Shown here piece after piece: positions 21,523 to 29,052 of a DNA stretch of 31,867 bases. The translations under genes and the position numbers were made by a program. The stretch is from RYN-428 sp035648595 (GTDB taxonomy: Bacteria; Planctomycetota; Phycisphaerae; Tepidisphaerales; Tepidisphaeraceae), in assembly GCA_035648595.1 (NCBI GenBank), contig DASRLH010000492.1:1-31867 (forward strand), written 5' to 3'. The number at the start of each line of letters is the position of its first letter. The stretch's first letter is position 1. Below the pieces are notes generated by a model. That model worked only from the letters and a program-made list of their open reading frames with translations, did not search any database and was not told where the DNA came from.

Positions 21523-22620
21523 ATGATCTCCATCACCTGCACCCACTGCCACACGGTTCTGACGATCGACGAAGCGTTCGCCGGCGGGGTTTGCCGTTGC
21601 CAGCATTGCGGGACGATCCAGACGGTGCCGGCACATCTCAAGAATTCCGGCGGCACGCCAACGGCGTCAGGCGCCGGCACCAAAACGCTGTATCAAAACA
21701 AAGCCGCCGGCCGAGGCGCGGGCGGCAATCCCGCCGCATCGGCTAGCCCCAGCGGGCTCGACGATCTGGCCAACGCTGTGGCCGGCAGCAGTGGATTGTC
21801 AAGCAGCGGCCTGACGGGCAGCGCATCGGCAGCGCGACGACCGGCCTCGGGCCCGGCGGCGCGGGCGGGTTCACAAATCCGCAGCGTTCCCCAGGCACGG
21901 GCCCACGCACCGCAACCCGACGAAGCCGAGCCACGCGCCGCCCGCAAACTGCCGCTGATGCCCGTGGTCATCGGGGGCGGCGCGGTGCTCCTTGTTCTGA
22001 TCGGCCTAATCATTTTTCTGGCGGTGCGCGGCGGTTCCCCCGACAAAACCGGCGGCACGGGCGCGGGATCAAACACCCCCGGCGCGGGCGGCGCAACCTT
22101 CGCCGGCATCGAAATGGCCGGCCCCAGCGTGGTTTTTCTGCTCGATCGCGGCAACAGCATCGGCAACGCCTTCGACCCCGCGAAAGCCGCCATTTATCAG
22201 GCACTGGGCAATTTGGGCCCGGAAAAAAAATTCGCCGTCATCCTCTGGAACAATGGCGGAGATGACGTCGCCTACCCGCGCGACGGCCTGCGCGGCGCGT
22301 CGCCTGAAGAAATTGAAGGGTGCAAAAAGGCATTGGACGACGTCGTCGCAGACGGCGAAAGCACCTTGCGCAGCGCTCTGGAAAAAGCCATGGCGCGCCA
22401 GCCGGCAATCATTGTGATTATCACCGGCAAGCCGCACCTGAATGAAGATGACGAATCGGCGCTGGGAACCGCCAAGGACACCGCCGGCGGCAGAATCAAG
22501 TTCGACGCCGTCATCGTCGGCGCCGGCATCGACAACCCCACGCTCCAGTTCCTCACCCAAGCCACCGGCGGACAATACCACCAGATCGGCGAAAAGGAAC
22601 TCCGCGACAGCGTTCAGTAA
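21523..22620 (+). CDS. Zinc-ribbon / transmembrane / von Willebrand factor A protein
   Basis: A 365-residue protein in three parts. An N-terminal zinc ribbon of the MJ0042 type has Cys6, Cys9, Cys26 and Cys29. A long Ala/Gly/Ser-rich linker (35-140) leads to one membrane helix at 145-168. From about 200 to the end is a vWA-like domain: FLLDRGNSIG at 206-214 is a degenerate MIDAS motif (Asp and two of the expected polar positions kept), followed by KKFAVILWNN and IIVIITGKPH. Such proteins are frequent in planctomycetes; the function is unknown. Topology puts the zinc ribbon in the cytoplasm and the vWA domain outside, or the reverse. No ribosome-binding site is evident. It is separated from sppA by a long inverted repeat and may be independently transcribed. 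Confidence 0.82.
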   Translation: MISITCTHCHTVLTIDEAFAGGVCRCQHCGTIQTVPAHLKNSGGTPTASGAGTKTLYQNKAAGRGAGGNPAASASPSGLDDLANAVAGSSGLSSSGLTGSASAARRPASGPAARAGSQIRSVPQARAHAPQPDEAEPRAARKLPLMPVVIGGGAVLLVLIGLIIFLAVRGGSPDKTGGTGAGSNTPGAGGATFAGIEMAGPSVVFLLDRGNSIGNAFDPAKAAIYQALGNLGPEKKFAVILWNNGGDDVAYPRDGLRGASPEEIEGCKKALDDVVADGESTLRSALEKAMARQPAIIVIITGKPHLNEDDESALGTAKDTAGGRIKFDAVIVGAGIDNPTLQFLTQATGGQYHQIGEKELRDSVQ

Positions 22621-22683
22621 GCCGGATTATTCATCGCTCGGATACGAAAACACTCGACGCCGGGCTACCGGACGAAAAACCTC

Positions 22684-22830
22684 ACCACGGAGGCACGGAA
22701 ACACTGAGGCGCTTTCGATTCGACCGACGCACTTCACCAAACATTAAGACAGCAACTCATTCATTTCTTGTTTTTTGGCAAAATGGCGCAGCGCTTCGAA
22801 TGCGCCTCGGTGTTTCCGTGCCTCCGTGGT
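22684..22830. repeat. 29-bp inverted repeat, CACGGAGGCACGGAAA type
   Basis: The arms at 22684-22712 and 22802-22830 match at 28 of 29 positions. They share most of their sequence with the arms at 16405-16543, including the GGCGCTTTCGA that follows the left arm. It lies between the convergent vWA and LON genes, so it could serve as a bidirectional terminator. Confidence 0.92.
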
Positions 22831-22854
22831 TGTTTTCTCTTCTGGTTTCATTCT

Positions 22855-23532
22855 TCAATTCATATTCGGCTTTCGCGCGCCATGCGCGGTCGGTTCAAGG
22901 GCGGGGCGCACGGCTTCGAAGGCGGCGACCGTTCGTTCGACCCGCCGCCGAACGTCGCATTCGCACAGCAGCGACTGCTTGAGCTCCAGATCATCGAGAA
23001 AATTGAACGCGATCAGATCCGCGATCTGCGGAGTGGAAAGCGCGGTGGTGAGCAACTGGCGGAACTGGCGGCCGATGACCGTCGCCAGCAGCGTTCCGCT
23101 GTCGAATACGGATATCAGCCGATTGCGGTGCTGGAGAAGATCGACCTCATCGGTCGGCTCTTCGGCCAACGGCTCGAGTTGAGCCCGGCGATAAGGCGGG
23201 GATTCATGCTCGAAGACAACCCGGGCGCGGGAGTGGCCCTGGAGCAGAAAGTTATAGGTGCCGTCCGCTGGATTTTGCTCGTGGACGAGAATCGTGCCGA
23301 CGCACACGACCGGCTCGATCGCCGGGCGCAGGTAATAATTCTTCTCCCACCCCGGGCGAAGCAGGGCCATGGCGATCTGCCGAGGCCCGGCCAGGGCGTC
23401 GGCGGTCATCGACTTGTAGCGATCCTCAAAAACGTGCAACGGCAGCACGGCGCGCGGAAAAAGCACCACGTTGGGAAGAGGAAACAGGGGAACCCACGAA
23501 AGATCAACCGGCCGGTGAATCGCATCCGCCAT
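22855..23532 (-). CDS. LON substrate-binding domain protein
   Basis: Stand-alone version of the N-terminal substrate-binding domain of Lon protease: VPLFPLPNVVLFPRAVLPLHVFEDRYKSM at the start, then GTILVHEQNPADGTYNFLLQGHSRARV, and a helical C-terminal part. It has no AAA ATPase or protease domain, and the length of about 225 residues is usual for the COG2802 family of unknown function. The frame opens at a GTG at 23577, but the ATG at 23532 immediately precedes the domain and is preferred. It is convergent with the vWA gene. Confidence 0.85.
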   Translation of the reverse strand: MADAIHRPVDLSWVPLFPLPNVVLFPRAVLPLHVFEDRYKSMTADALAGPRQIAMALLRPGWEKNYYLRPAIEPVVCVGTILVHEQNPADGTYNFLLQGHSRARVVFEHESPPYRRAQLEPLAEEPTDEVDLLQHRNRLISVFDSGTLLATVIGRQFRQLLTTALSTPQIADLIAFNFLDDLELKQSLLCECDVRRRVERTVAAFEAVRPALEPTAHGARKPNMN

Positions 23533-23590
23533 ACCCCTTGTAAGCCGGGCGGGGCAGACCGGTTCGATGCAAATCACGCCAGCCGATCAA

Positions 23591-23920
23591 CACAAAGTCA
23601 CAAAGACACAAAGAAACTCAATTAGACTAAATTAGGATCGAGAACTTCCATTGCAATTCCATTTTGCTAAAAATCGCAAAACATGCGGAGGCATTGAAGT
23701 CGTCACCACTTGAGTTACCTCAAAGATATTCTGCAAAATCTTGCCGAATCGACAAGATTATTTGGAAGATCAAGAGAAAAGACTGTCACGAATGAGCACG
23801 AATCGGCACGAATAGTTTTATCTTCATTCGTGTGCATTCGTGTCCATTCGTGGTTTCCCTCTTTCTTTGGGTTGCGGGCTCGCCCGCTCTGAGTGTCTTT
23901 GTGTCTTTGTGCCTTGGTGG
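23591..23920. repeat. Outer inverted repeat of CACAAAGA units enclosing a second repeat
   Basis: CACAAAGTCACAAAGACACA followed by AAGAAACTC near 23591-23619 faces an inverse arm at about 23891-23920. It encloses the dispersed element at 23753-23893. Together with the AT-rich segment 23620-23750, it explains the 400 bases between the LON and DUF2934 genes. I find no credible gene in it. Confidence 0.75.
23753..23893. repeat. Dispersed ~140-bp element with CACGAAT inverted repeats, copy 1
   Basis: Starts CAAGATTATTTGGAAGATC, then three CACGAAT-containing units, a 10-12 base loop, their inverse (ATTCGTG units), and a tail CCCTCTTTCTTTGGGTTGCGG. A second copy with the same head, core and tail lies at 27336-27485, so homology extends well beyond the palindrome. 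Not coding. Confidence 0.9.
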
Positions 23921-23938
23921 TTAATCCTGCATCCGGTT

Positions 23939-24190
23939 TTAGAGCGCGCTCAGTTCGCGCTCCGCGCGAATCCAGTTCTCGAACTCGCTTCCCCCGGTGC
24001 CGGATTGCCAGATGAAATAGGCGCGTTGCGCGATGCTCTCGCGGGTGGGCGGCGACTTGCGGGCGCCAATCGCCGGCGTGCGCGGCGGCACCGGGGAATT
24101 GCGAACCGGGGTGCTGCTCGCAACCGGAGCCGCGACTTTCGCCGGGATCGACCTGGCGACGGGCGGCGGCGGAATGATCTTCTTAGCCAT
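23939..24190 (-). CDS. DUF2934 domain protein
   Basis: An 83-residue protein: Pro/Ala/Lys-rich first half (MAKKIIPPPPVARS), then a DUF2934 segment at about 47-80 (ESIAQRAYFIWQSG, then FENWIRAEREL). The family is small and of unknown function. AAGGAG lies 6 bases upstream of the chosen ATG, an excellent ribosome-binding site, so the longer frame from 24274 is rejected. It diverges from rpsP. Confidence 0.8.
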   Translation of the reverse strand: MAKKIIPPPPVARSIPAKVAAPVASSTPVRNSPVPPRTPAIGARKSPPTRESIAQRAYFIWQSGTGGSEFENWIRAERELSAL

Positions 24191-24351
24191 GACAAACTCC
24201 TTCAACAAAAATGGTCCTTGGCGGCGGTCCGCTGGGGGATCGAGGATTCCATTACTCGAATTGCCCGCCAACATTTAGCATATCTATCGGCTTGTGGCAA
24301 TCTTTTCCCACACTCTTATTGGACTGGCTGTTCAAGCCGAGGTATCGCCCC

Positions 24352-24379
24352 TTGTTTCCCGCCGGCTGATGAGTATACT
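24352..24379 (+). promoter_or_regulatory. Probable promoter of rpsP-trmD-rplS
   Basis: TATACT at 24374-24379 with TTGTTT at 24352-24357, 16-base spacing, 43 bases upstream of the rpsP ATG. The -10 is a 5/6 match to consensus; the -35 is weak. Confidence 0.45.
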
Positions 24380-24421
24380 TCCCGATTCGACTGTTTTCAG
24401 GATTTACGGAGAGCTGATTCA

Positions 24422-24808
24422 ATGGCGGTTAAGCTTCGACTCAAGAGGATGGGGCGCAAGAATGCCCCGGTCTATCGGCTCAATGCCGTGGACTCGCGCT
24501 CCCCGCGTGATGGGCGAGTGATTGAAGAGTTGGGTTTTTACAACCCGCGCGAGAAGGACAAAACCAAGCAGTTCACGGCGCAGCTTGAGAAGTGCCGCGG
24601 CTGGCTCGACAAGGGCGCGATCCCGTCGGAAACGGTCTCCTCGCTGCTCAAGAAGAGCGGACTGGAGCATAAGCAGCTTCGGCTTCCCAAGCCCGGCAAG
24701 CCCAAGGTTGTGGCTGCTCCCGCCGGTGCGGAAAAGAAGGAAACGCCAGCCGCGGCGGCGGCTCCGGAGCCGGCAACGGTGCCTGCTGCCGCCCCGGCCG
24801 CCGGCTAA
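24422..24808 (+). CDS. rpsP: 30S ribosomal protein S16
   Basis: Starts MAVKLRLKRMGRKNAPVYRL, the typical S16 N-terminus, with DSRSPRDGRVIEELGFYNP following. The S16 core ends near residue 85. A 40-residue Lys/Ala/Pro-rich extension (AAPAGAEKKETPAAAAAPEP) follows, giving 128 residues. The ATG at 24422 has GGAG 9-10 bases upstream; a much longer open frame from 23840 is not coding. It is first of the ribosomal/tRNA-modification group with trmD and rplS. The usual second gene, rimM, is not here. Confidence 0.97.
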   Translation: MAVKLRLKRMGRKNAPVYRLNAVDSRSPRDGRVIEELGFYNPREKDKTKQFTAQLEKCRGWLDKGAIPSETVSSLLKKSGLEHKQLRLPKPGKPKVVAAPAGAEKKETPAAAAAPEPATVPAAAPAAG

Positions 24809-24858
24809 TCGGGCGGTGTAACGTAAAGATGGCGTCCCGCCGCCGGCCGTCTTCGTAG

Positions 24859-24885
24859 AAGCGGCGTCCCCGCCGCTTTTTCTTC
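24859..24885 (+). terminator. Rho-independent-type terminator after rpsP
   Basis: Perfect 8-bp GC-rich stem AAGCGGCG / CGCCGCTT, 4-base loop, followed by TTTTTCTTCTT. It lies 51 bases after the rpsP stop. It may fully or partly separate rpsP from trmD expression. Confidence 0.65.
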
Positions 24886-24901
24886 TTGTTCTCGCGAGAG
24901 G

Positions 24902-24929
24902 AAAGCGACCGCGACGTCGGTCGCTTTTA
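24902..24929. terminator. Second hairpin between rpsP and trmD
   Basis: Perfect 9-bp stem AAAGCGACC / GGTCGCTTT with an 8-base loop containing GACGTC, ending in TTTT. Symmetric, so it could act on either strand, or serve as a leader structure for trmD, whose start is 37 bases on. Confidence 0.5.
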
Positions 24930-24965
24930 CTTGGCGGCCAGGCAGAATTTTGAAGGTCTTCAGCC

Positions 24966-25715
24966 GTGACGGCAACCGATCATCCACGCCCGGATCGACC
25001 GTTGCGGATTGATATCCTGACGCTGTTCCCCGAGATGTTCGGCCCGATCCTGGGCACGAGCATTCCAAAGCGGGCGGCAGAAAAGGGATTGGTCAGCTAT
25101 CATCTGACCCATTTCCGCGACTTTGCCGCCGATGCCCATAAGTCGGTGGACGATAAGCCGTTTGGCGGCGGGCCGGGAATGGTGATGATGTGCCAGACGG
25201 TGTACGATGCCGTCGAAGCCGCCGAAAAACAGGACCCTCGGCCCGCGACGCGGATTTTGCTCAGTCCGCAAGGCCGGCTATTCGATCAGAACCTGGCCGA
25301 GGAATTGAGCCGGCATGAGCGCCTCCTGCTCATTGCGGGGCATTACGAAGGATTTGACGAGCGAATTATCGACGGCCTTTCGCCGATGCAAGTAAGCATC
25401 GGCGATTACGTCTTGAGCGGCGGCGAGTTGGCCGCCATGATAGTTGTCGATGCGGTGGTTCGGCTGCTCCCCGGCGCGTTGGGCGCACCAACGGGGGCGG
25501 CCGATGAGTCGTTTGCCAATGGATTGCTGGAGTATGCCCAGTACACCCGGCCCCGCGTGTTTCGAGAGATGAGCGTGCCGGAGGTGCTGCTGGGCGGCAA
25601 TCACCAACTGATTGCCGATTGGCGCTTCATACAGCGCCAGGACCGCACACAAAAACGCCGGCCCGACCTCTGGCAGGCGTACGTGCAAAGAACAGGAAGC
25701 GAGCTGCGATCATGA
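24966..25715 (+). CDS. trmD: tRNA (guanine-N1)-methyltransferase
   Basis: Makes m1G37 in tRNAs to prevent frameshifting; SPOUT-fold knotted methyltransferase. Motifs: IDILTLFPEMF near the start, DDKPFGGGPGMVM, and the SAM-binding knot GHYEGFDERI plus SIGDYVLSGGELAAM. Length 249 is normal. A GTG start at 24966 with GAAGG about 10 bases upstream is used; a TTG just before RIDILT is an alternative. Its stop overlaps the rplS start in an ATGA arrangement, showing translational coupling. Confidence 0.96.
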   Translation: MTATDHPRPDRPLRIDILTLFPEMFGPILGTSIPKRAAEKGLVSYHLTHFRDFAADAHKSVDDKPFGGGPGMVMMCQTVYDAVEAAEKQDPRPATRILLSPQGRLFDQNLAEELSRHERLLLIAGHYEGFDERIIDGLSPMQVSIGDYVLSGGELAAMIVVDAVVRLLPGALGAPTGAADESFANGLLEYAQYTRPRVFREMSVPEVLLGGNHQLIADWRFIQRQDRTQKRRPDLWQAYVQRTGSELRS

Positions 25716-26140
25716 CCAATGCTATCATGCAATCCGTCGAGAAAAATTACCTCAAGAAGGAAAACGTCCCCACTTTCGATATCGGCGACACCGTCGACGT
25801 GCACACCCGCATCATCGAAGGCGAAAAAGAACGCATTCAGATCTTCACTGGCACCGTCATCATGCGCCGGGGCGCGGGAATCAACGAAACCTTCACCGTC
25901 CGCCGCATCGTGAACAACGAAGGCGTCGAACGCATCTTCCCCCGCCATTCGCCTTTCATCGCCAAGCTGGTGGTCAAGCGCGGCGGCGAAGCCCGCCGGG
26001 CCAAACTCTTCTATCTGCGCGAACGCGTCGGCAAAGCCGTCCGCCTCACCGAAAAACGCAAGGAAAAACGCGAGCCGGCGAAAGCCGCCGCGCCAGCCCA
26101 GGTTGAGCAGACGCCGGAATTGGCGGCGGCGGCGTCGTAA
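25712..26140 (+). CDS. rplS: 50S ribosomal protein L19
   Basis: L19 core: FDIGDTVDVHTRIIEGEKER, then IQIFTGTVIMRRGAGINETFTVRRI and GVERIFPRHSPFI, with KLFYLRERVGKAVRL near the end of the core. A 25-residue Lys/Ala-rich C-terminal tail brings it to 142 residues. The ATG overlaps the trmD stop by 4 bases. As in S16, the Ala-rich tail is a lineage-type extension. Confidence 0.97.
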   Translation: MTNAIMQSVEKNYLKKENVPTFDIGDTVDVHTRIIEGEKERIQIFTGTVIMRRGAGINETFTVRRIVNNEGVERIFPRHSPFIAKLVVKRGGEARRAKLFYLRERVGKAVRLTEKRKEKREPAKAAAPAQVEQTPELAAAAS

Positions 26141-26227
26141 GAACACTCAAATCGCAACGCGGGCTCCCTCCGGAGAACCACAGGAGGCCCCGGACATGAT
26201 CGGCTCGCCGATTTCGGTTCCTCGACC

Positions 26228-26527
26228 ATGTTTCGCCTGTTCGAGATCATCGCTGCTGTGTTCTTTGGGATGAGCGCCATCCTATGGGCTTGGGTACGAT
26301 TCGGCCCCTCACGCAACTCATCGTCGCATCCACCCGCGCGCCTGCTGGTCTGGAATCCTGCTTTCGTCGCAGTCTTGACCGCGTTTTTTGTCGAGCGCAT
26401 GTGGCGCCTGGGTTATTCGCCGTCGCGTTTGGGGGGAACGGTGGTGGGCTCGATCTGGCTGCTTTTGGCCGCGTATGACTGGTTCTCCGATCACAGGTTA
26501 TTGGATTGGATGTACTCGCAAGATTAA
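26228..26527 (+). CDS. Small hypothetical membrane protein (99 aa)
   Basis: Three hydrophobic segments (FEIIAAVFFGMSAILWAWV; FVAVLTAFFV; VVGSIWLLLAAYDWF) around a short polar loop indicate an integral membrane protein. The family is not recognised. No clear ribosome-binding site precedes the ATG, and it starts 88 bases after rplS on the same strand. Confidence 0.6.
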   Translation: MFRLFEIIAAVFFGMSAILWAWVRFGPSRNSSSHPPARLLVWNPAFVAVLTAFFVERMWRLGYSPSRLGGTVVGSIWLLLAAYDWFSDHRLLDWMYSQD

Positions 26528-26751
26528 TTCAGCGGCGCCCGCTCGCGCGAGGCGCTGGGCCAACCGCCGCCCACCGCGTGGCGTGCAGGAGGTACATTAT
26601 TGCCTCTCGATGCGCAACGCATCGAGGCGGCCTCATATGACGAACGCGGCAGCCGGCGGCTGCTGCGTCACGGTTCACTCATCATTTATCAAGGCGGCGG
26701 CATCAATTATGAACACCGCTTTCGACTCTTTCTGAAAGACGCGGGTGATAT
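26528..26751. other. Spacer with hairpin and a repeat half-arm
   Basis: A perfect 9-bp stem with 3-base loop (CTCGATGCG-CAA-CGCATCGAG) lies at 26606-26626, and an 18-base half-arm of the 21389-21484 repeat family lies at 26667-26684. A GGAGG followed by a TTG at 26600 opens a 60-codon frame, but it runs through both repeats and overlaps the next gene, so I do not call it. Confidence 0.5.
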
Positions 26752-26997
26752 ATGCCGACGCCGAATAATGTTCCGAGAATAGTGCAAAAGGTTCGGGCTT
26801 CGCTCGCGGCGCTCCCCGGCCAGTCTTTGCGCGTTTCTGGCGAGCGGCTCGACGATAGGTGGCTTTATATCGCCGTTGAACCGACGCAAGCGGGCGTGAG
26901 CGCATTGGATCACGCGAATGCCATGTCTCGCATCGAGCGGGACCTTCGCAAGACCGGTGATGACGAGGTGCTGCTCGTGGCCGCCATTGAAGAATGA
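26752..26997 (+). CDS. Small hypothetical protein (81 aa)
   Basis: Soluble, mixed alpha/beta, with an ending like a compact two-strand, one-helix domain (LYIAVEPTQAG, then LDHANAMSRIERDLRKTG, then VLLVAAIEE). No family recognised. The start has only a weak GGGTGA upstream. It is followed after 50 bases by a lipoprotein gene on the same strand. Confidence 0.5.
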   Translation: MPTPNNVPRIVQKVRASLAALPGQSLRVSGERLDDRWLYIAVEPTQAGVSALDHANAMSRIERDLRKTGDDEVLLVAAIEE

Positions 26998-27047
26998 CCT
27001 AGCGTATCCCATCCCGGGCCATTCCTCCACCCAACTTTCCAGCTTCC

Positions 27048-27335
27048 ATGCCCCATCGGATCTTAATCCTTCTCCTACTGAGCCTGACCGCCGGCTGCGC
27101 GAGTGCCCACACCGCGTCCGCTCCCGAGCTCGCCGGCATGTCGCGGCGCGATCCGCTTTACAATCTGGTCTACGTCGGCAGCGACGACAAATACCATTAC
27201 ATCAACCGCCAGATCGGCGAGAAGATCGAACACTTCCGAATCGCCAAATCGCAGCTCGATCTCAAGCCGGTCTTTCCGGTGGGAGAGGGAAAATCATACG
27301 TGCTGACCGAAGCGACATTTCACATGTCCGAGTAG
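27048..27335 (+). CDS. Small lipoprotein (95 aa)
   Basis: Residues 1-18 are a lipoprotein signal peptide with lipobox LTAGC. The mature part is about 75 residues with alternating polar and aromatic residues (YNLVYVGSDDKYHYINR, GKSYVLTEATFHM), suggesting a small beta structure. No family recognised. The stop codon touches the head of a dispersed repeat. Confidence 0.65.
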   Translation: MPHRILILLLLSLTAGCASAHTASAPELAGMSRRDPLYNLVYVGSDDKYHYINRQIGEKIEHFRIAKSQLDLKPVFPVGEGKSYVLTEATFHMSE

Positions 27336-27485
27336 CAAGATTATTTGCAAGATCGACGGAGCGGACTGCCACGAATAAGCACGAATGGGCACGAATAATA
27401 TGTCTTCATTCGTGTGCATTCGTGCGCATTCGCGCCCATTCGTGGCTCCCCTCTTTCTTTCGGTTGCGGGCGCGCCTGCGCTGAG
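27336..27485. repeat. Dispersed ~150-bp element with CACGAAT inverted repeats, copy 2
   Basis: Same head (CAAGATTATTTGCAAGATCG), CACGAAT core and CTCTTTCTTTCGGTTGCGG tail as 23753-23893. The right side of the core has one extra 9-10 base unit (CATTCGTGCG/CATTCGCGC), showing unit gain or loss between copies. It separates the convergent lipoprotein and propeller genes. Confidence 0.9.
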
Positions 27486-27512
27486 CGACTTCGCGCCTTT
27501 GCGCACTCTGCG

Positions 27513-28832
27513 CTAATCCTTTTGGGTTGCGCCCGAGGCTGAAGCGCTGCGCGTGTCCTCGATCCGATACAGACTGGTTTTGGTTCTCAGGAAAAGCGCA
27601 TCCCCGGACACCGCCGGCGAGCCCATGATTCCGTCGGCGAGCTGGTTTTCCGCCAGTGCCTTGAACTCGCGCCCTGCCGCCAGCACGGTCGTCTTTCCTT
27701 CCTCGTTGAAAAAATAGACGCGGCCCGGCGCATAAATGGGCGACGCCGAGAATCCTCCCGCCCGGGCATCGAGCCGGCCATGCCAAACCTCGGCGCCCGT
27801 TTTGGCATCGACGCAACTGGCGATGCCGCTGTCGCTGGTCATGTAAATCAGCCCGTCGGCTAGCACCGGCGACGGGCGGGTGGGGACGTGCTTTTTGTTT
27901 TTCCAGACGATGTGGGTCTCATTGACCACGCCGTGGCCTCCGGGGCGGAGGGCCCACAACTCCGTGGCGCTATGCCCGGTGGTGACATACACCAGTCCCT
28001 CGCCAATCACCGGCGTGATGCTCCCCGAATGGGCGGCGCGGTACTCGGTGCGCCACAGTTCCTTGCCGGTCATGGGATCGTAGCAATAAACTGCTTTCGA
28101 CCCTTCGCTGATCAGGATCGGCTTGCCCTCGTACATCATGATGCGCGGCGAAGAGAAGGCCTTGCGGAAATCGCCTCCGCCCATCGGCTTGCCGTTGCTC
28201 ATGTCCTGGAAGTCGATCGAGCGCGGCGTATTCCAAATCGTCTTTCCCGTCTGCTTGTCGAGCGCGACGACATACTGGAAATCGCTGCCGTCGAAATTCA
28301 TAATCAGCCGGTCGTTCCAAAGCAGCGGCGAAGAGCCGGCGCCGCGGAAATGGTTGCACACGAAATCGGTGCGCTGCCAGAGTACCGTGCCGTCCTTGGT
28401 GTCCACGCATGCGGTCCCCGGCGCTCCAAAGGTTGCATACAGCCGCCCCGCCTCAATGCACGGCGTGGGCGAGGCGTAACTGTTAAACGGGATGCAATAC
28501 TGCGGCGTTTGAATGTGGAACAGCACCTTGTCGAGCGTGATTTTCCCGCTGCCTTTATCCACGCACACGACCGAAAGCTCATGGCCATCCTCGGTCGCGG
28601 TGGTCATCCAAACCTGATCCCCCCAAATCACCGGCGAAGACCACGCCTTGCCATGAATGGCCGTCTTCCATTTCACGTTCTGCCCCTCGCCCCAATGCAG
28701 CGGCAAGTGCGCCGCATCCGAAACCCCCTGGCCGCCGGGCCCCCGAAACTGCGGCCAGTTTGCCTCGGCCCCGGCATGCGCGCACACACCGGCCAGAAGC
28801 ACAAACAACACGCTGAGGAATGATCGCATCAT
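27513..28832 (-). CDS. Secreted PQQ-like beta-propeller protein (BamB-like fold)
   Basis: A 439-residue protein with signal peptide (MRSFLSVLFVLLAGVCAHA). The mature start has the WPQFRGPGGQGVS motif seen on many planctomycete propeller proteins. At least six blades with PQQ-like signatures follow (VVCVDKGSGKI, ACVDTKDGTVLWQRT, VVALDKQTGKTIWNT, VYCYDPMTGKELWRT, ASCVDAKTGAEVWHG). It probably folds as a seven- or eight-bladed periplasmic propeller. A cofactor or enzymatic role is not evident; scaffolding or carbohydrate-related roles are possible. It is divergent from leuC. Confidence 0.87.
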   Translation of the reverse strand: MMRSFLSVLFVLLAGVCAHAGAEANWPQFRGPGGQGVSDAAHLPLHWGEGQNVKWKTAIHGKAWSSPVIWGDQVWMTTATEDGHELSVVCVDKGSGKITLDKVLFHIQTPQYCIPFNSYASPTPCIEAGRLYATFGAPGTACVDTKDGTVLWQRTDFVCNHFRGAGSSPLLWNDRLIMNFDGSDFQYVVALDKQTGKTIWNTPRSIDFQDMSNGKPMGGGDFRKAFSSPRIMMYEGKPILISEGSKAVYCYDPMTGKELWRTEYRAAHSGSITPVIGEGLVYVTTGHSATELWALRPGGHGVVNETHIVWKNKKHVPTRPSPVLADGLIYMTSDSGIASCVDAKTGAEVWHGRLDARAGGFSASPIYAPGRVYFFNEEGKTTVLAAGREFKALAENQLADGIMGSPAVSGDALFLRTKTSLYRIEDTRSASASGATQKD

Positions 28833-28948
28833 GGCTTGGAATCATACAGCAATCAGATCCAATTGAGGAATTGGATGAAACCGCGGATGAACGCAGAGCA
28901 GCCGGACCGCGAACCGCGCAGCACCTTAATTGCGTGAATGATGCGGTC

Positions 28949-28978
28949 ATGGCATCCAAACCCCATCGATCCTATACT
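28949..28978 (+). promoter_or_regulatory. Possible promoter of the leuC-type gene
   Basis: TATACT at 28973-28978 with ATGGCA at 28949-28954 (18-base spacing), about 75 bases upstream of the ATG. A GCCGGC / GCCGGC stem (28994-28999 / 29009-29014) lies in the leader. No leucine-codon leader peptide is seen. Confidence 0.35.
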
Positions 28979-29052
28979 CGTACGATTAAACCCGCCGGCC
29001 ACTTTTCCGCCGGCTCTGGCCCCGTATATCGAAACGATCAGGAGTGAACGCC

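Noticed and set aside
23840..24421. Long in-frame N-terminal extension of S16
   Set aside because: The extension runs through repeats, the antisense of the DUF2934 gene and the promoter; the ATG at 24422 matches the S16 start exactly.
26600..26782. 60-codon ORF with GGAGG and a TTG start
   Set aside because: It passes through a perfect hairpin and a repeat half-arm and overlaps the next gene; coding is doubtful despite the good ribosome-binding site.
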